Shown piece after piece: positions 20,293-29,679 of a DNA stretch of 64,000 nt; position 1 is the first letter of the stretch; each line of letters starts with the position of its first letter. The position numbers and the translations under genes were made by a program. The notes under the pieces are model-generated. The model saw nothing but the letters and a program-made list of their open reading frames with translations, had not been told where the DNA came from and made no database searches. This DNA is from Ectobius pallidus (Eukaryota > Arthropoda > Insecta > Blattodea > Ectobiidae): the NCBI GenBank assembly GCA_964059195.1, contig CAXKWD010000006.1:13322530-13386529 (forward strand), given 5' to 3'.

Positions 20293-20735
20293 CACGACTT
20301 AACTAATTAGTGGTACTTACGAATATCGTTGCCGTGGATCGTAAGTTGATATTCCCGCACGCAATCTTGTTGCTATGGAAACAAAACAAATTTCCGTGCG
20401 GTAAGAGTTTCCGTGCAGAAAGAATTTACTTACGGCACTCATCATAATACAAGTCTTTATGGACAAGGGCCCCCAGGAGAAATATTCGGTTCCCATAACA
20501 ATAAACACATGCGAATTACTTTCTGAAATCCATCTTCAATAGTGTATATACATAATATTTTCAGCTAATATATCAATTAATATAAATAAATTGATATAAA
20601 TAATCATCGTGCAAAAAATAGCATGCAATACTCGTGCCGTAAGCGCATAACAGATCTCGGAAATTGAAAAAACTCGGCGGAAGCGCCTAGTTTTGACGTA
20701 TGCACCGCATACGGCACTTGTATCGCAATATACTA
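20293..20735 (+). repeat. T-unit 1 of a tandem pair
   Basis: Runs from TGCACGACTTAACTAATT to CACTTGTATCGCAATATACTA. The next unit (20736-21150) repeats it head to tail, and a third copy lies at 33105-33525. The 3' part is an imperfect hairpin around GCCGTAAGCGC ... GCATACGGC. Confidence 0.85.
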
Positions 20736-21150
20736 TTTTGCACGACGTAACTAATTGGTGGTAGGCCTACTTATTAATATTGTTGCCGTGGATCGTAACT
20801 TGACATTCCCGAACGCAATCTGGTTGCTATGTAAACAAAAGAAATCTCCGTGCGGTAAAAATCACAAAAATCACTAGTGCCGTAAGTAAAATCATCATAA
20901 TACAAGCCTTTATGGAAACCGGAACCAAGGCCTCCCAGTTTGTGGCGACTTTAACAGGACAAATATTCGGTTCCCATAACAACCAACATATGCGAATCAC
21001 TTTCTGAAATATAACATCCATCTTCAATAGTGTATGTACATCATATTTTCAGCTAATATCTCAAGCGCAAGCGCCTCGTTTTTTCAAACTCTTTCCTCGA
21101 TCCGTATGCACCGCTTACGGCACTTGTATCGCAATACAGTATACTATTAA
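20736..21150 (+). repeat. T-unit 2 of a tandem pair
   Basis: Direct repeat of the preceding unit with indels: TTTTGCACGACGTAACTAATTGG at its left, GCTTACGGCACTTGTATCGC at its right. No ORF. Confidence 0.85.
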
Positions 21151-21439
21151 AACATGTCTATTGGAAGTTGTTAACAACAAGGAGGAAGAGGAAATTGTGC
21201 TATTACTTGTTATTGTCCCTTCACATTTCAATTACAGTAAAACCAAAATATTCGTGACTTTTATTCTGTAAAAAATTTAGTTCGAGAATTTAGTGCACAC
21301 ACTGTATTATATTTGTACTCTTTTTACCAAATGTATAACTGAAAAATGACGTTAAATTACAAATATGATCGACATATGACCAAGACCTTGAAAATGACCA
21401 AAATATGTCTAAATATGCAAAATAAAAACGGTCAGATTA

Positions 21440-22382
21440 GTAGGGGAGCCCGGGTCTAGTTGGCACAAATTTTAAACTTTTATTTTTATGAGCTATAATA
21501 TAGTTAACATTATTATGTAAATTTATCTATTGAATAGTTTCATTATTCAGGTAGGTTTATAAAATAAAATATAACAATATTTCAAAAGGGTAACTAAGAA
21601 ATTGCAATTTATTTGAACCTCGACACGTGTGTCAACTTACCCCATCGTCGGGGTATGTTGGCACAAGTTAAACAATAAATTGTTGTAACAAAAATAACAC
21701 AAAATCTAAACTCAATGAAGCAATAACTCAAACATATAAAAAAGGTAATATCATTTGCATTCAATCTACACAGCCTAAAGTAGCAGGTATCACAAACATC
21801 ACTTAAATATCTTAATCTGACATGTCAGAATTGCAATTCAGACAAATAAAGTTCTATTTGACACCACGTGTGTAATTGGCATATTTATAGCTTCTAAAAT
21901 ACGGATAAACAATTAAATAAACCTCTTGTTGGAAAATGTTAGACATTTTAATGGCAAGGCTAGTTGGCTCAGTGAATCAACTTACCCCGTAATGAATGTG
22001 CCAACTTACCCCAACGTATGCCGTTGAAAATATGGTTCGGTTTTGTGCCAGAAAAAACACCAATATAAACTTTAAACCGCTCAGACATGTAGTTACTAGT
22101 CTTCACTACTCACCGACACCACAGAAGCAATTATTTCTTAGGACCAGATGTTGCAAACTTTCATTTTACAGAGGGATAAATATTTACTTGCGGGTACTCT
22201 GGGAGTACAAAAGCACACTGCAGGAACAGAAAAGCTCCAAATACAATAGAAATTTGTAACAAAGGCTAACGGTAGATGACCAAATAGATATCTAAATGTC
22301 CTTGCACAAAAACGCAGGGTTGCCAAGTTATTAACAGTGTGCCAACTAAACCCTGTAGCCAACTAGACCCGAGCTCCCCTAC
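21440..22382. mobile_element. 943-bp TIR element, superfamily unassigned
   Basis: The ends are GTAGGGGAGCCCGGGTCTAG and the complement of GTAGGGGAGCTCGGGTCTAG, inverted over about 25 bp with one or two mismatches. Internal words GTTGGCACA and CCAACTTACCCC recur at about 21460, 21655, 21965, 22003 and 22340, and may be transposase binding sites. No transposase frame is present. No convincing target duplication was found. Confidence 0.85.
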
Positions 22383-22606
22383 AACAAATGTGCAATTCAT
22401 GTTTAATTTGTGTTTGCGGCGATAATGGAGGTCATGATAATAATATGACGTTTCATAAACATCCGAGCCCTAGTTGTCACTATTATTTTACCTTTTGTCA
22501 TTGTATGATTTAGGCTGTTGTGACAAACAGACGTTTGAGCTGCCCTCGTGCTCGTGTGTCACGTAACGTGGGTTGCATGAGCTGAGAAACGAGACTTTTA
22601 TTTTCA
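22383..22606. other. No recognisable gene
   Basis: Short spacer between the TIR element and the non-LTR element. Nothing identified. Confidence 0.5.
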
Positions 22607-25472
22607 ATGTCTCCCCATGCACCCAATATATCATATCTATTTCAGACTCTGTATGTTCAGATTTACCTCCCAGCAAAAATTCAGTATCTATTAGCAGCTA
22701 TTTATAGATCACCGAACACCTGTAAATATGATTTCCTTGATAATTTTGAACGCTTTTTAATAAATTCAAAGCAAACAGATAACCGTCTAATTGTTGGCGA
22801 CATAAATATTCAGATTATTGAAAATCATTTAGATATTACTGGAAACAGGTATATGGATATGTTACATGCACATGGTTTTGTAAATTTTTTAAATGGCGTT
22901 ACGAGACCAGGCTCGGAAACTTGCTTAGACCATATATTTTTTAAAACTAAAAAGAAATGGAAATTTATACCAGGAATTTTCTGTAGCGCCGTAACTGACC
23001 ACTATGCCGTTTTTTCTCTACTAAAAAATCCTAATGGTCACATTTCGAAATCCCCAGGTACTCAACAATCTTTGCCCATTTCAAATAACATTAACAATGA
23101 AAAATTAGTCTCGCTTATTGAGAGAGAAACCTGGGACTCTGTTTATAAATGTAAAGATCCAAATACTTCTTTCCAGTTATTTTATAATTTAATTAAGAAA
23201 TACATAATAAGTAGTTCGACCAGCAATCAAAAGCTTCCTCATAAATTCAAAAAAATTAAGCCATGGATCACTGTAGGCATAATCAAATCTATTCGTACTA
23301 GAGACAAGATTGCGAGAAAAGTAATTCATGACCCAAACAATGAAAATTTGAAAATTTATTATAAAAATTATAGAAATATGCTGACTCTTGTTATAAGAAA
23401 TATGAAGATTAGTTATTATAAATTAAAATTTGAAGAATATAAGAACAACCCTAGGAAATTTTGGCAAACTGTTAATGAAGCCACAGATATAGGTACTGAA
23501 AAAAATAAATCGGTTTCAGAATTAATAAATGAAAATGGTACTCACATAACAAACAAAGAGGATATCGCAAATGAATTTAATAAATACTTCTCAAAAATAG
23601 GGCACAGTGTAACCTCAAACGTTAATAAGGCATCGTCAGACTCTTCGGAGTACAATAAAACAGCCATGAATCCAATCACATCTATGTTTCTCAGTCCTGT
23701 TAATGAATGCGAAATTATTAACATTGTGAAGACCTTAAATAATAATGTAGCTCCAGGCATTGATGGAATAAAAAACATTACATTGAAATCTATCATTAAA
23801 TATATTGTAAAACCTCTTGTCTATATTTTCAATCTTTGTTTCACAGAAGGTGTTTTCCCCAATACTCTAAAAAATGCTGTGATAATACCTATACATAAAT
23901 CCGGGAAAATGAATGATTTAAACAATTATAGACCAATATCACTTCTTCCGGCCTTTTCCAAGATACTAGAGAAATGCATAAAAGTTAGGCTACTAAACTA
24001 TTTACAAAAACATGAAATTATATCAAAAAATCAATTTGGTTTCCAGAGCAACATATCTACTGACGATGCTTTTATTAACGTTACAGGTAACATTATTAAA
24101 GAATTAGACAAAGGTAATAATTGTTTAGGAATTTTCTTGGACTTACGTAAAGCTTTTGATACTGTTATTCACTCGATACTATTAGATAAACTGAATAAGA
24201 TAGGAATTAGAGGAACAGTTTACAAATTATTTGAATCATATCTGAGCAATAGATGTATAATGACAAAGGTTGACAACCATATAAGTGAAATATCAAATAT
24301 TGATATTGGTGTGCCACAAGGAACGATATTAGGACCAATCTTATACTTAATTTATGTAAATGATTTGCTAAATTTAAACCTAGATCAAATAAACGGCTCC
24401 ATATTTTCATACGCAGATGACACTGTTGTGATTTTCAGTGGTCATTCATGGGAAGTAGCATATAAATACGCTAATACTGGCATGAAAATTATAAAAAAAT
24501 GGTTCGATTTTAACCTTTTGTCACTAAACGTGGATAAATCAACATTAGTTCCTTTCTCATTAACATCTACTGGTCAGATAGCGCGGAAAAAATGTACAAA
24601 TTTAAATTTAATAATACATAATTGTAATTTTGATGTGAATTGTAAATGCTTACCACTGAAAGAAACAGCCGTTGTGAAATATTTGGGTATTTTTATTGAT
24701 AAACACCTTAAATGGTCTCACCATGTTAACTACATCTGTAATAGACTACGCCGAACAATTCATAAATTTGTCATTTTACGCCACTGTATGCCCATTACTG
24801 TTTTACGTTCCGTTTATCTAGCACTTTTCCAGTCCATTATTCAATATGGCATTCTCGTCTGGGGAGGATTAGCGAAAACTACCCTTAAGCCCCTCTGCCT
24901 TTTACAAAAAAGAATAATAAAAATCTGTCTAAGAAAACACATTGATTACCCAACTAGCCTAATATTTTCGGAATTTAATGTTTTAAGTTTGGACCAAATT
25001 TACAAATTTTCTATATTAAAATATTTTCACAAACATCGTATAAAATACTCTTCCAGTGATCATATCTACAAAACTAGACGAAATACTAATTTACTCCTAT
25101 TAGAACCCAAATGTCTCACATCGGCAGGATTAAAGCATAGCATTAATTTTGGACCGCGCTTCTATAACTCAATTATCAGAAAAAATCCTGATCTCTCAGC
25201 ATACTCCACTGTTAAATTTAATAGATATGTAAAGAATTTTTTGTAATTTTTTAGCTTTTAAGTAATTTTTGTTTCACTCCTTATGTATTTATGTTTTTAT
25301 GTTTTAATGTTTTTGTTTTACTTTCTTTTTTAGTTAAGCACATTATACACTCTATTTCTTTGTCTCTCCTCTTTCTTCACATTGATATTTTTGAAACGGC
25401 ACCCGAGCACGAGCAGTCTTGCTCATTCGGGTGTATTACTAAATGTAATACCTCTTGTAATATCTCTTGTAA

Positions 25473-25503
<31 letters not shown>
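22600..25503 (+). mobile_element. Non-LTR retrotransposon, 5'-truncated, RT intact
   Basis: Consists of the end of an endonuclease domain, a full RT, a short 3' UTR and a (TAAA)n tail at about 25472-25503. ORF1 and the N-terminal half of the endonuclease are missing, the usual outcome of incomplete target-primed reverse transcription. The microsatellite-like tail and RT style suggest the jockey/CR1/L2 group. No target duplication was identified. Confidence 0.9.
22607..25246 (+). CDS. Endonuclease (partial) and reverse transcriptase of a non-LTR element
   Basis: The 879-codon frame opens at an ATG that is probably not the original start, because the protein begins inside the APE-type endonuclease. 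Visible endonuclease landmarks are AAIYRSPN, LIVGDIN (about residue 60), LDHIFF and TDHYAVF. The RT follows: VIIPIHKSG (about 425), NYRPISLLP, LDLRKAFDTV (about 505), GVPQGTILGP and the catalytic YADDT (about 610). A C-terminal region with IQYGILVWGG ends the frame at TAA. There is no internal stop, so the copy is young. Its RT could in principle serve SINEs in trans, but the missing endonuclease part makes that doubtful. Confidence 0.93.
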   Translation: MSPHAPNISYLFQTLYVQIYLPAKIQYLLAAIYRSPNTCKYDFLDNFERFLINSKQTDNRLIVGDINIQIIENHLDITGNRYMDMLHAHGFVNFLNGVTRPGSETCLDHIFFKTKKKWKFIPGIFCSAVTDHYAVFSLLKNPNGHISKSPGTQQSLPISNNINNEKLVSLIERETWDSVYKCKDPNTSFQLFYNLIKKYIISSSTSNQKLPHKFKKIKPWITVGIIKSIRTRDKIARKVIHDPNNENLKIYYKNYRNMLTLVIRNMKISYYKLKFEEYKNNPRKFWQTVNEATDIGTEKNKSVSELINENGTHITNKEDIANEFNKYFSKIGHSVTSNVNKASSDSSEYNKTAMNPITSMFLSPVNECEIINIVKTLNNNVAPGIDGIKNITLKSIIKYIVKPLVYIFNLCFTEGVFPNTLKNAVIIPIHKSGKMNDLNNYRPISLLPAFSKILEKCIKVRLLNYLQKHEIISKNQFGFQSNISTDDAFINVTGNIIKELDKGNNCLGIFLDLRKAFDTVIHSILLDKLNKIGIRGTVYKLFESYLSNRCIMTKVDNHISEISNIDIGVPQGTILGPILYLIYVNDLLNLNLDQINGSIFSYADDTVVIFSGHSWEVAYKYANTGMKIIKKWFDFNLLSLNVDKSTLVPFSLTSTGQIARKKCTNLNLIIHNCNFDVNCKCLPLKETAVVKYLGIFIDKHLKWSHHVNYICNRLRRTIHKFVILRHCMPITVLRSVYLALFQSIIQYGILVWGGLAKTTLKPLCLLQKRIIKICLRKHIDYPTSLIFSEFNVLSLDQIYKFSILKYFHKHRIKYSSSDHIYKTRRNTNLLLLEPKCLTSAGLKHSINFGPRFYNSIIRKNPDLSAYSTVKFNRYVKNFL

Positions 25504-25618
25504 AAATATTAATATTCTTTCTAAGGAATTCAGTGACTGTTGTCCTAAAGTTGTTAAAAAGATAAATAAGCTTAACTATGATTCCAAAAAGCTACATTCC
25601 TGAGCAGGGTAGGATTAG

Positions 25619-26285
25619 GTAATCCCACGAGTGGTTACGAGTTTATCGATAGAATTTATCTTATGAAACTCGTAACCTCGAGTTGGATTTATTAAGACCC
25701 GTGTTTGATATTGACCAATAACGTTTAGCAATTCCTCGGATATAGACCAATCACGATCGTTTATCTTACAATATTCTTGTCCGTTACTGGATATGAAAGC
25801 ATCAGTGTGCAGTGATTATTACGTCATATGGTGACATTAAGCAGCACGAAAACAGATTATTTTATACAACATAACTTGTTTGGAAATTGAAATAATAGAA
25901 TAATTGAAATGTACATTGATTAAAAGCACAATTTCGATTCGGTGCCAGTCAGTTCGTGTGCTTTTATTCTGTTTTGCTGTTAGCTTACCTGAATGACGTT
26001 AACTATGTCTTATATGCACAATTGGTAACCCTGGTTAAGACTTGGTAACTCGAATCGATTCATGGATGGTTGATTCATAGTAGGTCGTGATCTCGCAGCT
26101 AGCCTATTGGTTTTTTTTATACAACAAAGCACGAAAGTAATTATTATTTGTATAATCCTTTACATTTTTATTCATGGAATACTCTTAATAAATCCAACTA
26201 AAGTTGACGTGTTTCATCAGATAAATTCGCTCCTGCTGCGCAGTCGCGAATCTATCGATAAACTTGTCAGCTCTCGTGGAATTAC
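25619..26285 (-). mobile_element. MITE family P, copy b
   Basis: The ends are GTAATCCCACGAG and the complement of GTAATTCCACGAG, with GAGTTTATCGATAGA following on both sides. The interior is the copy at 18731-19305 in the opposite orientation. A small palindrome (TCGATAG..CTATCGA) lies in the right part. About 667 bp, no ORF. Confidence 0.78.
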
Positions 26286-26514
26286 CTATGACTATTCCAT
26301 GAATAAAACGTAACGGATTATTTAACTAATAATATTATATTTTAATATAAATAGCTATTTTTTGTTTGTTTAAAATAACATCGTTAATAGTGTCAACTCT
26401 CAGATCACGGCATACTAAATTAATGAACAGTCTGCAATATGGAATACTAAGCAATGGTCCCAACGAAGTGTTAACCTCAAAATATAGAGAAGCTAAGCTC
26501 GGAACAAAATAAAA

Positions 26515-26600
26515 ACACTTTTTTTTAAGAACGTAATTTATTTATAAATTGCCACTGTCTACATGAATGTGCATTAGTTAAAGCACAATTTTCTTCTCCT
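26515..26600 (+). repeat. Short block repeated at 44565-44670
   Basis: AAAATAAAAACACTTT followed by ACGTAATTTATTT is shared with 44565-44670. In both places it lies near a family P copy, so it probably belongs to a larger P-related element. Confidence 0.6.
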
Positions 26601-26905
26601 GAGGGCCACCCCGGATGAGTGATAGCCCAATGCCGGGGTCACCTCCGAGACAACACGAACACATAACGAGACACACCATTCACACACACTCACTCCAAAC
26701 AAGGCGACGATGGGATGAAGATGATAATGACGGCCAGTTGATATCTGGGGACCACAAGGGCCTAAAGTTACCCAACATTAGTCTCACAGGTGAGGGAAAA
26801 TCCCAGATAAAAACCTCACCTAGGTAAATTGTCCCGACCAGGAATCGAACCCGAACCCGCTGCGTGAGAGGAGCGAACGCATCCCCTACGCCACAGCGGT
26901 GAACA
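26600..26905 (-). mobile_element. SINE family S with full tRNA head, tail lost
   Basis: The minus-strand head shows a good pol III A box (TGGCGTAGGGG, complement of 26883-26893) and B box (GGTTCGATTCC, complement of 26841-26851). The 3' end with the GAAA tail is missing at the left junction. Confidence 0.88.
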
Positions 26906-27596
26906 AACTAATAATTAATAGGGGAAACCCCCCAAAACTGTAATGGGTAGAGACTGAATGAGAATACGGTATAATTAATTTAATGCTGCTTCAGAAACAG
27001 CTATGTATTTGAAATCGATTATAAAAAATGCCTGGAACGGGCTTTTAAGTTAGTTAAAGAATAATAAGAAAAATGGAAGCGAGAATTATGCATAAATAAT
27101 AATATTATGCTGTGAAAAGCTTACGGGATAGAACTGAGAAAAAAATACATTTAATAAATGAAATGAAGTGACACAGAAAACCAGCCTGCTATGCTGACAT
27201 TAAATACTACATATTTAGCATGACCAAGAAAAGAAGCAAGGAATTAAATTGATAAATCAAAGCAAGGCAGAACGACTAACATAAACTGCCTACATAAGAT
27301 TGAGCAACAAGCTACCTATGTCAGTGTTGCGTGGATCTACGCGTCCACTTTAGCAACATTCTAGAAGCAGATATGGGCGCGTCTGCAGAGTTTTAAGGTT
27401 TCAACTATCACTGCTAAATATTGAACGGATTTCCTTGCCAAATAAAGATTGGGCAAAATCACTAGTTAAGATTACTTAAAACTGCCATACGACATACATG
27501 CTCAGAGAATGCCGTAGAGATTTGAGGGGCAAATGAATGTTATTCTTACAACCTGCCAAATGAAGAATTACATATCGGACTAAAGCAATAGTAAGC
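26600..27596 (+). repeat. Duplicated segment F, copy 1
   Basis: About 1 kb including the SINE and the DNA beyond its head matches 46765-47757 in direct orientation. Landmarks include GGGTAGAGACTGAATGAGAA and TTGCGTGGAKCYACGCGTC-like sequence. Copies diverge after CAATAGT. Confidence 0.88.
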
Positions 27597-28169
27597 GTAA
27601 GGCTTATTAAGGGGAAATTTATTTGCAAAAACATACGTATACCGATGTTCCAGGACGGCTCCAGAAAAATACACACACACTATCAAGCCCAAACGAGTAC
27701 AGGCCACGCCATCAAGGTTCACCCGAGGTCTCAACGGCCGGCGGACAAAAGAGCAAAAACGAGAAAACATATTATTAAAGCTTTGAAAATTTCACCTTAT
27801 ATTTGATGTGTAGTATAGTTGTGGTCTTGTCAACTACTCCTCCTTTTCTCTGATTGGTTTCGAGGGACCTTGGAGTTATTTGCCCACCTTGATTCCTGAT
27901 CCTGGCCCCCATTGATTTCAGGTTAGGTGTTGGAGATCTGATTTAAATTTATAGTGGAGTTATAGGAATCTGGGTTCTATCTACAGTAACTTCATTAGTC
28001 AATTTGTTTGAAAGCAATTGATCGATTTCTTATATACAGATTACTATTTAACCAGCATTAGCCCAGATTGTTTTTTTTAAACCTAACATAGCCTATGTTA
28101 TTAAATAAAATCAGGTAAACTGATGTAACAAAGTGCCAGAATTCTTTTGTTTAATCAGAGATAATTACA
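27597..28169. other. No recognisable gene
   Basis: No coding or RNA gene is supported. The last part (about 28108-28169) resembles 40914-40970, downstream of the second IR gene, in direct orientation; the match stops at the palindrome's left edge. Confidence 0.5.
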
Positions 28170-29080
28170 ATACTAAAACCACCGCTATCTTAATTTAAAC
28201 CCATTTTACCCATTTAAATAGTGTACAAAGTACCGTTATATTTGCTACATATTTAATTTCCTTAAATATTTAGTTCCAAAATGTAGAAAAGTGGTGGGTA
28301 ATACAGATTTGTTATCACCATATTTGGATTCAGCACTAAAAACCATAAGAATTAGGCAAATTCATTCAAAGTGTGTTTTCACTGTTGACCTGTGTAATTG
28401 AACGTAGCTACTGTTGATATAATATTGTGCATTCTATCGAAATATACGGCTACCTGTGTCTACATTATATTTTAATGTATTTTTCTGTTTAAACACTCCT
28501 GCGCAAGCAACAGACCTAATGTAATATGCTTATCAAACTTTAGACCTTTTCTCTTCCGTAAGCCCTACTTAATGAATCGATCTGAATTCAGATCGATCAT
28601 AATTATTATGACATACAGAAAATAAGTAATCATTTTTGTAATCGATTTCCGAGTTAAGCTTCAGATCGATTCATTAAGTAGGGCTTACGGAAGAAAAAAG
28701 GTCTAAGTTTGATAAGCATATTACATTAGGTCTGTTGCTTGCGCAGGAGTGTTTAAACAGAAAAAATACATTAAAATATAATGTATACATAGATAGCCGT
28801 ATATTTCGATAGAATGCACAATATTATATCAACAGTAGCTACGTTTAATTACACAGGTCAACAGTAAAAACACACTTTGAATGAATTTGCCTAATTCTTA
28901 TGGTTTTTAGTGCTGAATTCAAATATGGTGATAACAAATATGTATTACTCACCACTTTTCTACATTTTGGAACTAAATATTTAAGGAAATTAAATATGTA
29001 GCAAATATAACGGTACCTACTTTGTACACTATTGAAATGGGTAAAATGGGTTTAAATTAAGATAGCAGTGGTTTTAGTAT
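28170..29080. repeat. Large palindrome, arms of about 420 bp
   Basis: The left arm 28170-28586 and right arm 28660-29080 are near-identical inverted copies separated by a 73-base spacer. Matching landmarks are CTTCCGTAAGCCC at the centre and ATACTAAAACCACC / its complement at the outer ends, with only scattered substitutions by eye. There is no ORF. If transcribed it would make a long hairpin RNA. It lies 600 bp beyond the 3' end of the first IR gene. No target duplication was seen. Confidence 0.93.
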
Positions 29081-29679
29081 ATGTGGACAGTAATATCACG
29101 ACAGTAGTGCATGGGATCAGCATTGGTCCAGGAACAAACTTGCCTGCAAGATAAGATCTGCGCAAGAACCTCGTGAATCTGGAAAACATTTTGCTGCCAC
29201 ATCTGTACATAAAATTAGGGCCAGTTCTTGAAAGCCTTACCCAAAGATAAGCATTTTTTCAAGCATCTCTGTGAGAACTTTCCTCATTTATCAGAAGCAA
29301 CATTGAAAGATGGCGTATTTGTTGAACCTGATATCCGAAAAATCATGTTCTATTCCAACTTCGAATAAAAAATGGAGGTCAGTGAGAGGGAGGCTTGTAA
29401 CAACAACAATTGTATTGTATTGTATTGTATTAACAACAGACTGGGGGTTGTCACATTTATGCAGATATAAATACTATAGACTTTTCCCGGGATAACAGCT
29501 ACTAGTTTAGAAAAAGGCAACTAACCAAGTCAAATAGGCCGGCCAAGGGCCGAGACCTACAGGCTAACGCCTGAACCATTTCGCTTAAAGTCATGGCCTC
29601 CTCTGGCGTGGATAGCTTGAAACTAAACCGTTCCAATATCAGTTTTAATAATTACCATGGAGTCTTTCTTGGAATGATG
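29081..29679. other. 3' flank of the first IR gene
   Basis: No gene is recognised. A (TTGTA)n run at 29408-29432 resembles a non-LTR tail. No obvious AATAAA lies close downstream of the IR stop on the minus strand, though the coding end itself contains GAATAAAG. Confidence 0.5.
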
